Below, piece after piece: positions 1 to 12,909 of a stretch of 64,000 bases of DNA. The DNA comes from Gorsachius magnificus. Lineage: Eukaryota > Chordata > Aves > Pelecaniformes > Ardeidae. Made by a program: the position numbers and the translations under genes. The stretch covers positions 46,823,099 to 46,887,098 of the forward strand of contig CM067084.1 in assembly GCA_034008185.1 (NCBI GenBank), given 5' to 3'. Position 1 is the stretch's first letter; the number at the start of each line of letters is the position of its first letter. The notes under the pieces are model-generated. The model did not search any database and had not been told where the DNA came from. It was given only the letters and a program-made list of their open reading frames with translations.

Positions 1-713
1 CTTGTATCAGGAATAGTGTGGCCAGCAGGAGTAGGGAAGTGATCGTGCCCCTGTACTCGGTGCTGGTGAGGCCGCACCTCAAATACTGTGTTCAGTTTTG
101 GGCCCCTCACTACAAGAAAGATGTTGCATTGCTGGAACATGTCCAGAGGAGAGCAACAAAGCTGGTGAAGGGTCTGGAGCACAAGTCTTATGAGGAGCGG
201 CTGAGGGAACTGGGGTTGTTTAGCCTGGAGAAGAGGATGTTGAGGGGAGACCTTATCGCCCTCTACAACTGCCTGAAAGGAGGCTGTAGCGAGGTGGGGG
301 TTGGTCTCTTCTCGCAAGTAACAAGCGATAGGACAAGAGGAAATGGCCTCAAGTTGTATCAGGGAAGGTTTCAGTTGGATATTAGGAAAAATTCCTTTAC
401 TGAAAGGAGGCTGTAGCGAGGTGGGTGTTGGTCTCTTCTCGCAAGTAACAAGCGATAGGACGAGAGGAAATGGCCTCAAGTTGTATCAGGGAAGGTTTCA
501 GTTGGATATTAGGAAAAATTCCTTTACTGAAAGAGTAGTCAAGCATTGGAACGGGCTGCCCAGAGAGGTGGTGGAGTCACCTGGAGATATTCAAAAAACG
601 TGTAGACGTGGCATTTCAGGACATGGTTTAATAGGCATGGTGGTGTTGGGTTGACGGGTGGAACTGATGATCTTGGAGGTCTTTTCCAACCTTAATGATT
701 CTATGATTCTATA
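1..713 (+). mobile_element. CR1 LINE, 5'-truncated 3' end (reverse-transcriptase C-terminal part plus 3' UTR)
   Basis: The translation resembles the C-terminal end of CR1 ORF2: motifs such as [29 protein letters not shown] and [13 protein letters not shown] follow in the usual order. The copy ends in two ATTCTATG-type units at 698-712, the hallmark of the CR1 3' terminus. The reading frame is broken by an internal 127-bp duplication. The 5' part lies outside the window or was never copied. The element is dead; its strand follows from the RT reading direction and the 3' repeats. Confidence 0.93.
274..527 (+). repeat. 127-bp tandem duplication inside the CR1 copy
   Basis: Bases 274-400 recur at 401-527 with about two mismatches. 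Both units begin with TGAAAG, and the same hexamer also follows the second unit, so the junction shows short homology. Because 127 is not a multiple of 3, the duplication shifts the CR1 frame and creates two overlapping reading frames. Confidence 0.93.
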
Positions 714-3700
714 CCTTAGGGAAATGGTAACAGCTGAGCTCCTCCCAAAACCTTTTCACCATGGGAGCTCTCATAAGATTTTCTCTCTACCCACCTGTCA
801 ATATTCACAAAACTTGCATGATTCCAACTGCTTTTGACATTTAAAAACAATTTTCTTCTCAAACCTGGCAGAAATTGGTGCATAGATTCAAAACTAGTTA
901 TGGACAGATTGATAGGCAAAGTGCATGAAACCAGGTAAAATAGTAGTATTGCACAAAATTAGTGCAGTCCATGGTGAACACATTAAAACTGCCTGATTGA
1001 CAGACCCTAGAAAGTAATTACCATGGTGAAATCATTAACTAGTACTATGTTAGCTCTGTGGAGCTCTGCAAACAAAGATTCCCTTTCAGTTTGTCAGTGA
1101 CCTAAGAGAATAGTATCTTTCTCTTCAGGGTTTATGGGCTGAAATACTAAAAGAGTTTGTTATCCATGTCAGACAAGTCTATCACAGTAAAGCCTTCACT
1201 TAAAGTCTCTGTTGGTAACACTAGTCGCTTGTTACAGCCATATTCATAATCGCAAGAAACTTTCTTAAGCACAATACAGGTTGCACTTTGTTACTTTAGG
1301 AGATATCGTATGATTACAAGTCACTAAAAAGTACATTTAATTTTGTCTCTCACATAGCAAATTACACAATTTTTAGTTTAATAAAGTCAGCTAAAGAATG
1401 CCTGTCTTCTTACAGCATTGTCTCAATCAAAATATACTTTTGAAGAAAACTAAATGTTTTGACTGCTGACAACTGAACTGATTTTATACAAAATAATTCC
1501 TCTAGTGCCTTGTTTTCTACACACACCAGACAAATATTCAGAGCTCCAGCTCTCTACATGTTCATGGCTAAAAAGACAAGAATGCTTACCCTTTGAGACT
1601 TTTTCACATAAAGAAGGAGGGAGCCTTCCTTACCTGTAGTCAGAGAGATTTTGTCTGTGTATGGTTTATTCATATAGTGTGTATGTTATTTGAACGACTT
1701 AAGTCAAAGACCTTTTTACTACGTACTTGCTAGAATCAATACTTAATATCCAGATGATTAATAGGGTTTGCAGCCTGGGAATCAAGTCTTTCTGAATACT
1801 AAAGAGTCAAATATCTAGCAGTGCTTATTGGGTGTATAATCCACCTTTTAAAAGCATAAATATTCTGAAACCATGGCCTGTCACCTTAATTAGCCAAACT
1901 ACTAGATGATTAAAGAGACATTTTATAACCAATGCTTTTTGTTCCTGAGTGTTAGCAAAAAATTTTGCCTTTCATTGCTGGCACGGAGAAATTACTAAAA
2001 AATCTGCTAAGACTGGTGGCTGAGAATTGTACTGAAATCACCGAGATTAAACTTCTTACGACTTAATATCAGTGAACGGCATCAGGGACTGATTGCCCAT
2101 CCCAGAGGGACTGATTGCCCATCTCAGAGGGACTGAAGCCCTCTACTCTCGACTGGCACGGTGTTCACACTACTGGGGGTCCACTCTTACTGAGGGGCCT
2201 TGAGAGCAGTTTTCACCCTTCCACTATTCAATCCATAATCTCTCTTATGATTAGTCCAACAGCATGCAAATGATAGCTGGATGTTTTTAAAGGTGTACAT
2301 ATCCATTGTGAACTGGATCGAGTCATGCCCTGCACTGGGCTCATTTTCAATCAGCAGTTCATGAGCTTTATTCCATGGTTGAATCACTGATTCATATGTG
2401 TTTTATTCAAGTAGGGATCTGATAATACTTATTTTATAAAACAGAGAAGACATGTCTACCTTATAATTTTGGGGTGTATCTAGAAAAGGACAGATCCTTG
2501 ACAAATGGCTTTGGTTCCTGTACCTGTTATTTGGTATTCTGAATACTTCAGGATGTTAGAGATTATGCAAAGACTGGACCTCTTTAAACTAGAGGCATTA
2601 TGAGGTAATAAAGTCACGGAAAACATGGAAAGGAGGCAGGCTTGTTGCGGGGATCTGTGACATAGCAAACAACCATATAGAAAAACAGGTTTAATTTGTT
2701 TGCTTCCCATATATCTCTTTTATGTAGGCTGCCATACAGAATAAAACAAATGCCCTACATAAACTCTAGTGTATTATGCCAATAGAGTCATCTTTATCAA
2801 ATGTACTTGTAATCTTGCCAGAGAACAATATCAAAGTTGTTTGACAAGACCCATTTTTCCTGACTAAAACATGCACTTTGTGGTTATGAATGAAAATGTG
2901 ATATTCTGGCTGCTAAATATTGAAAGCATGTAGATCTCACAGTTCTCTAGCTTTCTGTCTGCCTCTCAGTGATGCGTAAGTCTCTAAGAATCTTAAATTG
3001 CATACCCAGGTTATTAGCCTAAATTCTGCTCCAGTCTCATCACTTCCAATTACTTTTCGGAAGGTATAACTTAGAAGAGCCTATTCATTTTTCTCTACCT
3101 ACACATGAGATGATAACAGAATTTCCAAAAGGAACAAAAACAGGGAAAAAAAGCCATTTTATAGTAGCTTTCCATAAAGCAGAATTGTGCAGAACCACAT
3201 GTAGCCCCATTCTAAAACCAAAATTCTCAATAGATGTGGCCAGCTGTTTGTCCAGCCAGCATTGTGGGCGAATTTGATTGTGATGCTGGTAAGGGACCTG
3301 TAAAAAACACCACTGTGCTCCCATCACACCATCCTGAGCATGATTCTCACTGAGTGAGACAAATAGATTGACTACAGCCCCTCAGGGTGCAGCCTGGTAA
3401 TACTAGTAAGCCAGTAATAGTCATCTGCCACAAAAGGCGCAGTCCTGGTCCCCCTCTCTCTTGCTTAGTCCCTATAGCAAATTTGTTCCTGGAATCGACA
3501 GATTTAAGCAACTTCAGTATGGCAAATTAAACATCCTGTGTGTGAGCTATTTCCTGGAAGTTGTTACAGACTTACAAACAAGAAAAATAATTTGATTTAC
3601 TCTGGTTTTATTATTAGTACTGCTCTTGAAATTATACCCTCATTGTAGCTTTCACTGTACAGACATGAAACAAAGGCTGTTTTGACTGTAAAGTGCTTAT

Positions 3701-3797
3701 TATTTATTACTAGGCTTATAGAGAGAAGATGAGCAGGAATTAGATGTGATACCGGTTCATATGAAAAACTATATCTAGCAAAACAGTCATGTAAAAG
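714..3797. other. Non-coding stretch, no gene seen
   Basis: AT-rich sequence with only short random reading frames on both strands. I see no splice-flanked conserved exon and no recognisable repeat apart from a small tandem array near 2.1 kb. Confidence 0.6.
2084..2138. repeat. 22-bp tandem repeat, about 2.5 copies
   Basis: The unit begins AGGGACTGATTGCCCAT and starts at 2084, 2106 and 2128. The third copy decays after the first eight bases. Confidence 0.85.
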
Positions 3798-3918
3798 AAG
3801 GATAGATGAGATGCTTAGGGACATGGCTTAGTGGTGGGATGGCAGGGTTAGGTTAGCGGTTGGACTTGATGATCTTAAAGGTCTTTTCCAACCAAGGTGA
3901 TTCTGTGATTCTGTGAAG
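3798..3918 (+). mobile_element. CR1 LINE 3'-end fragment
   Basis: It contains the CR1 3' UTR landmarks in order: GATGCTTAGGGACATGG, TTGGACTTGATGATCTTAAA, GGTCTTTTCCAACC, then two ATTCTGTG units. It matches in reverse complement the start of the CR1 at 31.6 kb, so both come from related subfamilies. Confidence 0.93.
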
Positions 3919-6900
3919 CTATGCTCGGACTCTGACAAACCTTGGGGCAGAGACGAGATGCTTGAAAAAACAGAGGAAGATGGGCTTAGGGATATTTACA
4001 GATTTTGTGCTCTGCATAATCAGCAGCATGGGTGAAAGCATGAAAGTGAATGTACAAGAGTGCTTTAAAAGACTGACATCATTTATATAAGTGTAGTGAG
4101 GGACTACTTCTTGGTGTTGTAGATGAGACATGGCTTGAAAAGAGAAGTCATTTGTATTTCACACAGTGAAAACAAAGGGAGCCAATGGCATTGTGCAAAA
4201 AAGAGGAGTGACAGGACTGGGACAATAAGCCAAGAAAATGACCTTTGCAATTGGATTGAAAGACAATGAAAGTGTTGTTAAGTTCGTATGTGTCATGCGC
4301 ATAGCTCCCAGCAGGTTGTTCTGGGGGGAGGGAGGCGGGAGGCCATGGGAGCTTAGAAGGTAAGCAAGACATACCTGAAAAAGATAAAAAACAGTAACAG
4401 GACAGAAATAAACTGTTGAAAACAGACTAGAGCCCACAGATTAACAACTTGAACAGCTGGTTTGGATGAGACAAGAGCCAGCACAAGTGCATCCTACCAT
4501 TAAGTGCCCTGTAATTAAAGGTTAGAAATATTTTGTAAGAAATTCATACAAATCTGACACTGCAGTCTGGAAAGCAGCAGTAACGAAGACTGTAACTCAG
4601 AAACAGTGTCTGTCCTGAAACACTTAATGCACATGCTGAACTTCAGGTAAACTTGACAGTTCTTGGTATTTGCTTTCTTAAAACAGAGGTGAACCTCAAT
4701 TAAGTTTAAAGCAATTGCATTACAGTTACTGTCTTTCTCCTGGTGTCTCTACAGTTTTCCCACTGGGACTTAAAAACTGTGAGCAAGCAGAGATGAAGCA
4801 GGAGTCTTAAGAAAAGGCCTGACTCCTGCCAGAACTCTTGAACACTGATTTGGGGATACAAAGAAGATGTGGATTTGGATTATCAGGCTACCCATGGATT
4901 CTCCCAGCACACTGAATTCCCCTTGGGTATAGCATAAACAGTAAGACAGCTCCTGCTTTGTCCAAGAAAAAAACCCCTTTATTTTCTCATTCTGTCCAGG
5001 TGTTGTTCTACCAGGAAAAAGCGATTTGCCATAAGCCTATAAGTGTTGTACACTGACCAAATTCTATATTAAAAAGTTTCATGGACAAATCAGACTACAG
5101 CACACACTTAGGGAGACCTGAGAGACCTACAGGAGTATTTTCACGCAGTGATAGCAAGGAATACTCTGACAGCTAGCAAAATTCAGCTGTGAGCTGCTAA
5201 TTATCATGTGCTCCAAACCTCTCTTCACAGACGAAAACCCTCTGCAGTTGAAGGTCTGCAGTCTCTGAAAAGCTTATCTGGAGTTTATCCTCTGGAGGCT
5301 ATGGGGAGAAGGGGAGTGACCTGTCCCTGACTAATTATGTAGCTTTATCTGCCTTCTCAGACGGAAGATGAAATTTCAATTTTGAAGGCTTTTATATAGT
5401 CTTGCCATATTTTTTGCTACTTTTAAAAAAATAGTTTCTTAGTTTTCACTTATGAAAACAAATGCTTTTTGAGGTATAGGGCTCTAAGAAACGATCACCC
5501 ATTTTCCCAGGAGGAGAAAAAGTTGCCCTGGCATAATCAATGCCGCTTTCTGTGCCTGCATACAGCCTGGGGGTTTGAGCCCAAGCTGCACCCAGCCTGG
5601 GAAGAAATGGTACCTTCCCAAGGGTGCCTTATAGTGGGGAGATGTGCCACCTTTCCAGCATGGCCTGTAAGGAATCAAAGATAGGATTACCCTGTGCTAC
5701 TAGCTCACAGCACTAACAAGATGAAATAGCCCCGTAAATCTTTAATATTCTGCATCCTGTGCCTTGTTATGGTTATCTCCCTTTCCTTTTCTAGGACTAG
5801 AATCAATTTGTGTTTTGTTCTGATCTACAAGTCTATGAACTTCTAAATATACAGCCATCAGGTCTTGCAATCAGACAGTTCTTTATGACACTCCGTCTGG
5901 GTTGTCTGGCAGGCTTTCACATGACACTGTCTTCTCAGCATAGTAATGTTTCATCTGGTCTTTGGTGGAACATAAATAGTTTTGATATCTTTGTTCGTTA
6001 TTTGCTAAATGCATTTATCAATCAACTCTTCTTACCTAAATAAAAGCATAGCTCTACATTTGGCATTCGTTTCTTACCAACAGATTCCCTCTTACTGAAT
6101 TATGGAATGGTTACATTGCCTTAATTCTCTCTATACTGTTTTCAGCTGTAGTGTTTTTCCTCTATGAAAGGGGGTTTGTTTCTTCAATTTTGGCTAGATT
6201 AAATCTGATCACTTTCAAGCCACTGTTCTGCATTTAGATATGAGGACAAGAAAAGAGAAAGTTCCATTCTACAAGCTCATCAGGAGTTTGCATCTTGGAG
6301 ATCATTTATCTTATTGTTTTACTGTGTTCAGCAAATAGAAAACCACAAGCTTGTGCTTATGGTATCAGCAGTTAAGGCACCAGCTTACAAATAAAATGAA
6401 TAACACAGTAGCCATAAGTTTAATATTTTGCTTGTGTTGTTGCCAGCTCCCTTCTTGTTTGTGTAAATTATCTCCATGCACTCACTGTAGAAACAAACCT
6501 CTGGTGCTGGCCCAGAATAGGAACGTATTTGATTTTTGCCCCAGTGTTAAGATTTTGAGTTCCTGTCTGCAGTAATTAATTATAAACCATTGCTCCCAGG
6601 CCTTCTTCTCTATTACTGTTTTCTAAACAGCAGCTCCTGATTTTGTATATATAATGATTGTTATTTCTTCCCAGGTGTATTACCTTACATTTATCTATAT
6701 TAAATCTCATTTCTCTTTCCTCTGTCCATCTCTCAAAAGTTGCCCCTAACCTTATTCTCCAGTGAGGAGAGATCCTTTCTCAGAGCTGCTTTGTTTACAG
6801 GATGCAATGCTGGAAGTGCGTAATAAGCAAAATAATTGTGTAGCTTTTCTAGACTTTTCATTTCCTCTTTTCTGCATTCCAATTCTGCTCCCTCAGATGT

Positions 6901-7930
6901 AGTCATTGACTTCAATTCGATCAAGAACAAGCATTTAAAGAGCTGGCCCATTGTCCAGACAATGGCAGTAGTCCAGTTATTGAAATTTCTTAATCCTTTG
7001 TTTGGATTAAATTTCTTGTTCTCTTCTGAAACAGGCATGTGGGATGACAGAAGAGATTAAACTATATTACACTGCATCCCAAGCCCACAAAAAATATTTC
7101 ATAAAAAGAGACTTGTAAATACTCTCAGTGTCTGCTGTTTTTCTGCACCTGAAGGAAGTTGTTTAATTTCATGCCAGCACTTTCATTTTGGCCTGTTTGG
7201 ATTCAGTTGTGTCTCTAGTGGACTTAAGTTTGATTTTTAGCTGACAGATTTTTGGTTCTGGGCTAGCTTTTGGCACAGCAGCCCAGCACTGTACATCATC
7301 ATTGATTTGTACCCTGATGTCTCTCAAGTCTTCTATAATTCTCTCTGCATATCAGCAAAATAAAGATGAACTAGCTGAGAGCAACCCTTCGGGGTTTCAG
7401 ATAGCCTTTGACAAAATCTTGCCCAGGCAGTAGATTTGCCTGATCCCAGCCAGCAGCCTAACTGAATCTGGGCAAGCCCCTCATACAGATGAGAAAGGGA
7501 ATCTTTTCCACCAGTGCCACATAAAATGTTCTTGAAATGCTCTGTAGATGCCAACAGTTGCTGCAGTAGCCAACTCCGGGGTTTGGGAGTTCCTGCTCCC
7601 TTCCTGGCTTTGGCACTAATGATCGTGCAGTCCGGCAGGGAGTCAGCTCAGCAATGATGCTAAGTAATTACTGCAGACAGGAGCTCAAAATGTAACATTG
7701 TTGAAAAACTCAAATGCCTGTGCTGTTTTGTCTGCAGCTGGTCTCTAATGCCTGAATTTGGGAAAAATCTTGAGCACAGCTAAGAGCAAAAGCTTGCTCG
7801 CTGTCAACTCTGCTGTTAAAGAAATACAGTAGTGAAGGACGGGAAAGTAGCAAATGCAACAAATTAGAAAGTGGCTTTAGTAAAATACAGGATGAAGAAA
7901 AATTAGTTCTCAACAGTTTTAACAGTAGGG
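3919..7930. other. Non-coding stretch, no gene seen
   Basis: No conserved coding exon, RNA gene or clear repeat was recognised. The open frames are short (about 100 codons at most) and have no flanking splice logic. Confidence 0.55.
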
Positions 7931-7944
7931 TGCTCTTAGGAAGG

Positions 7945-8105
7945 ATACTGCTAGAAATGTAAGACTGGAAGAGACCATCTGGGTCACTGAGTCCCTGCAA
8001 ACACAAGCTGTCATTCAATAATCACCGAGTCCAGAATGATCCACAGAATATTGACTCTGCATGCCTCCAGACATTACAGGCCTCTTTCAACATCTTACAA
8101 TAATC
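7945..8105 (-). mobile_element. Probable old CR1 3'-end fragment
   Basis: The segment reads AAGACTGGAAGAGACCATCTGGGTCACTGAGTCC in two parts typical of antisense CR1 3' UTR (the 'GGAAGRGACCWY...GAGTCC' theme). It then decays through 'CCAGACATTACAGGCCTC'. No coding part remains. Alternative: another LINE of the CR1 clade. Confidence 0.5.
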
Positions 8106-8880
8106 TTAAGACCTACTGTGAACACAGAAAGTCACATCAGTAATGTGCTTCAGGAAAAGAAAAAGTGAAATCCTGGACACATCAGTGCCTGAGGACACAG
8201 ATTTGCAATCCAGCCTTTTTCCCTTCCCCTTCTCATCGCATGTACCAGCACACTGCATCAGATCAGGTCGCAAGTTTGGCTGAAAACTCACTGTATAAAA
8301 TAGTGATTCATTTGCAGCCACATCAGCTCCCTAAACCAGTCAAGAACGAGCGGCTTTTTTTTTTGGCAAGCTTTGGTCTTGGCTGCAAAGCTCCCTGGAC
8401 CAACCTACTGCTCAGCTGCACAAATACCAGAAAGGACCGTGGTAGCTCTGACTTAGATAAGGATAAACTGCTGTGGAACTGCACTCCAGAGATGAAATTT
8501 CTCATTGCAGCAAAGCCAACTAAATGGCTGGCTGCCACTGAAAGGAGCAGTTCCATACAAGTCTGCCCCAATTGGCACTGCTACTCAATAAACCATTCAA
8601 TAACTACTCATTTTTTATGGTGAGGTTTGTTTTCCTCTAGTTCAGCTCACCACAGCCACCAGAAAAGTGGAAATGCATGGCCAAGGAGGTGGAGAAGTAG
8701 AATGACCTCACTTTTTTGCACTGGCAAACTGCTAGAGTTGTATTGTTGCATTGCAAAGCTGTCCTGCATAAGCAGTTCCCTTTGAATGCTCATATCTGCT
8801 CCTGTACCATTCATGTGCCAGCAACCATAGTCACAGAGCCTTGTGATGGACAGGATCAAGGACCTAATTAAACTCAAGAA
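8106..8880. other. Non-coding stretch with one unassigned 152-codon open frame
   Basis: A + strand frame at 8165-8623 is open for 152 codons. It shows no motif, no splice flanks I trust and ordinary composition, and I do not treat it as a gene. Confidence 0.5.
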
Positions 8881-8884
8881 GCCT

Positions 8885-9155
8885 GGAGAAAAAAATGCAT
8901 CTTTTTTTTTCAGCCAGGGGTGTTCCCTGATCGAGTTCCCATTAGAGCTGAACAAGATTTGCTTGCACGATGGCAGAACAAGAAAAAGCAGACAGATGTA
9001 GCAGATAGGGAGTTGGAGGAGTTGTGGACAAAATTTTCAGATGATTCAAGGAGGTCCATCCCTAAGCCAGTGTTGGCGATAGCCGGCTTCAAGCAGAGCT
9101 GGATTAGATGACTTCCAGATGTTCCTCCCAAACAACATTTCTGTGATTTTGTAAT
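8885..9155 (+). mobile_element. Possible degraded CR1 3' end
   Basis: The end of the segment (GGATTAGATGACTTCCAGATG, then TTCCTCCCAAAC, then ATTTCTGTGATTTTGT) follows the order of the CR1 3' terminus (TTGGAYTTGATGATC, CTTTTCCAACC, ATTCTGTG). Divergence is high, and the upstream part is not recognisable. Confidence 0.4.
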
Positions 9156-9955
9156 TCCCTGCTACAGGAATTAAAAGCCATACACCAGTACCCACAGCAG
9201 TTTCTGTACATGTGCTAAATGAACTACACTACTAAGTGTATTTTAAACCTGCACAAGCTATTAATGACAGTGTTTCTCTTAACACTTTTTCCTGTGTCCA
9301 GACTTAAGCCAGCCAGCTCTGTTACATTTCAGCTCCTCTTGTGGAAACCTCCTAACTGGGTGCTGTTTCCACTCTCCTGCTGCCCACGGAAGCAGTCACT
9401 CAGAGCTTTCTCAGAAAACTGTCACTGCACTCTCTCAGTGCTTCTTTTCCCTTATTCTTCCCTTATTTCTTCTACTCTGAGCACAGCAATAGAATAATTC
9501 CTCTGCTTCTCTTCCTAACGTAGGACCTCTCCTATGGGAAGGACAAAATTCACTCTGTACAACAAAGCCTTTTCCTCTTAATTTAGAAAATGTGGGGTTA
9601 CAATTTGTATGTATTAGTAGGATTTATGGATCACCTAAGTAGCAAAAAGGGACATAAGATGACAGAAGATCTGGCAGGCATTGTTCCTTTTATTCCCAGC
9701 ACACGTTACGGTAATGCAAACACACATTCAGAGTGCAAGTGTCACATCTCCACAGTTCTAGGGACTGTATCTGCCAATCTATCAATACATGCAATGTATC
9801 CAGCAAATGTCAGCTGTAATATATAATAACTGTTCATCAGCTGTATGAAAAAAAGAAGTAACTATTAGGATGTGACCTTGCTCTACACACAGCATCGGAA
9901 AAAAACAATGCCCATGATTCAAGAAGGATATGTAAACCCTAGAAAAAAATCAGAC
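9156..9955. other. Non-coding stretch, nothing recognised
   Basis: No exon, RNA gene or repeat family could be recognised here. Confidence 0.5.
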
Positions 9956-9959
9956 AGAG

Positions 9960-10410
9960 GGCAGCAAAAATGATCCAGAGGTTGAAAAACTCTCTGTAGG
10001 GTATAAGGTTTAAGAAATCCATTAAACGTATCAGAGAAGAGTGGTGACTGGATCACTGTGCATAGATACGTACATATGGAAAAGATACTTGATAGTAGGG
10101 GGGGGGCTTTTCAGTCTCACAGACAGAAACATAACAAGATCTAATGACTGGAAACTGGAGTTAGACAAATTCAAGATTGAAATAAGATGCAACTTCCGAG
10201 CAGTGTGGGTAACTAAACACTGGAACAACTTACCAGGGGAGGTGGTAGAGTCACCGCTGCTTGGAGTCTTTAAGGCAAAATGAGGTATTTTCCCAGGAGA
10301 TGTACTTCAGTCCAGACTCTAGGAAAACTCCTAAAGGAGATTAGGCAAAATGATCACTAAGGTTGCTTATAGCCTTCCAGCCAGGAAGCCTTTTAATACA
10401 AGTCTATGAA
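9960..10410 (+). mobile_element. Ancient CR1/L3-clade LINE remnant
   Basis: The reading frame around 10,190-10,260 gives VTKHWNNLPGEVVESPLLG, which is the CR1-clade RT C-terminal end in diverged form. It is followed by 'GAGATTAGGCAAAATGATCACTAAGG', a decayed 3' UTR. It is much older than the CR1 copies at 1-713 and 31.6 kb. Confidence 0.65.
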
Positions 10411-12905
10411 TGCACCCCAGCAGAGTGCCCACTATGCTGTTTGAGTTGGGGAATTGAGGCTGGGCCTACAGTATCAAATTTATAATGTCCCTTCTGGAAG
10501 AAATAGTGCCCTCGTATCCCAGGCACAAATTTAATCTAAATATTTATCATCTGCTAGCAGCAGATGGATTTTTTAAATAAAAAAAAACAAAACACAGCAA
10601 TCAAACATATACTGCCTATAAATATTTACGTAATTTTCATGGATAATGTTGGCTTTTGTGTATCTCTCTTTAGAAGCATTTTGCTAAGTGCCATGACTTT
10701 AAAAGTCAGAGATATCTAGCTGTGCATGCATAAATTTTCCTGGCAGACACAGTGGAAAAAAACCTAACTGAAGATAGCATCAAAAAGGATTTAAAAAAAT
10801 TAAAAAAAAACCAAACAACTTTGTTTTCTGACTACTTACTCTGTGTGTGCCTTTCACTTAGCAATATTATTTTTTAAAATCTATGTTCCTGCTATCACGT
10901 GTTCACTATCACTGTCATGCCTTGGATTAAAAAAATAGGTTGATGACATTATAAACTTTACAATGATTGTTCAAATCTTCAGGGAACCGGATCTTTCCCT
11001 GTGACATTAAACAATTTACAAAACACCAGGAACAAACATTCCAATATCAAGAAGCTATTAATTTTCATCATTTTCATAATTTCACAGGTGTCAAATCTTA
11101 TTCCATTATGCCCAAGTATATTATGCTGCATTGTTCCTCGCTGGCTCGCCATGGGCCAATTATTGATGGTTCACTACATTCTAATAAAACCTCTATTTCA
11201 TCTGTCTGTCAAATGGAAATGAAATAACAGAGGGAAGTTGCCAAAATGACTACTTGAGATCCTTTAAAAAAATATACAGGAGGAGAAAGATGTTCTATTA
11301 CCCTCCATCCCATAGGTCATTCTGAACACTGCCTCTTGAACGATGTTTTTGTTTTGCTTCTTCAGTTTAGCTTTTTCTTGCTAATAAGCACCAGCCTTCA
11401 TACAAACATCAACTTGAATCTTCAAATTATTTTGAAAGAACGCTATGTTTGTGGATATATTAATCAGTTATTTGAGAAGACGGCAATTCTGCAGTCAGTG
11501 CTTTGGAAATACACTTGCCACCCAGTTACACAGACACAGAATTTATGCTGTAGTCATGATCATATCTCTAACCTGAAACATTGCTTTGTCTTACTGAAGG
11601 GGGAAGGCAGGTCTCCTGATAAATGTACTGGAGGAGACTGTGCTTTGCTCTTTGCCATACTGCTGTCTGCCTCCATGACCTTGAGGTAGATTCACAATTT
11701 CTATAAAGTTATGGTGGCTGAAAAAATTACCATCCCCGTCTTCCCTGCTCCTCTGTCAGTGCTTGCTGTCTTAATTAAGAAGTAAACCAGAAGAGTTTTA
11801 AGAAGCAGTTACGTTGGAGGTCCATTATTCCACAGCAACAACTCACAGCCTGAAATACACACTTAGAAGAGCATCTTCTATTTTTACCAAGAGGGAGGTA
11901 ATCCCTGGCACAAGGCCACAGCTGACACCTGTACATGGCAAATGCATCTGTTACTGCTGCTAAACCCTACAGGGGTAATGAACAAGAGGCCACGGGCAAA
12001 CGATGTCACTCTCTGGATGCGCACATATGGCTGGATGCTGCAGTATGTGTGGAATCCTCCAGCCAGGTCTGAGCCAGAGTCACAGGCGCTGTGTATTTGC
12101 ATGACCACAGTGTTGTATCTAACCTAATTAGCACCATGTCCAACCTAATTAGCACCACCTACCAACAGGGTTAAGTACTTTGGGTGCAGCAGCAGGCATA
12201 AGCAAGTCTACAGCTGCTGCTTCCTATTCTGCAAGTAACTTGATGAGTATGTGCTCTGTTAAGTCCTGTGCTCTGTTGCATGGTGTAGAGGTGCCCTCTG
12301 TCATTTCTTTTTTAAACAGCAAACACAGATAATTTTATTTTATTGCTTCCAAGGCAAGGTGAAGCTTCACTCACTGCTGTTTCTCCCATACATTTTCTAT
12401 ATTACTGAATAGGAAAAAAATGCTTAGGATACCAAAATATTAGGGTAAGATAATGTTTAGGATATGCTTCTACATGTGTCTAAAAAGAACCCAAATAATG
12501 AAAACAACTAGGTGAAAAGAAATCCCCAAGTCTCTATGCTCAGCTGCTCATGTAAGTGCTGACTCTCTGCTATCTTGTCTCTGGGGCACTAATTTACAAT
12601 TCTGTAAGATGTTACTGTAAACTGCTTAGTAGCAATACTATGTCCATTTGCACAAGCATGAATGATGATCCAAGGTGTGGAGCAACAGAAAACCAGCCTC
12701 TGGTATTTATATATGACCTTAGGGAAGTACATCTCCTTCAGGGCACAGCTTGGGGAATTTTTATTTTCCAAAATAAAAAAGATTCTGTGGCAGTTTAATC
12801 CCTTTTAGCTTTTCAGATAAACTGATAGAGTATGCCCATTTCAAGCTAATACATGGACACATTAAGTGTAGTAATGAAATCCAAAATTCCTACAGGCAAC
12901 TAAAC
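10411..12905. other. Non-coding stretch, no gene seen
   Basis: AT-rich, with A-runs near 10.58 and 10.80 kb. Open frames reach 117 codons (11,336-11,689, + strand) but carry no motif or splice support. Confidence 0.5.
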
Positions 12906-12909
12906 TGAG

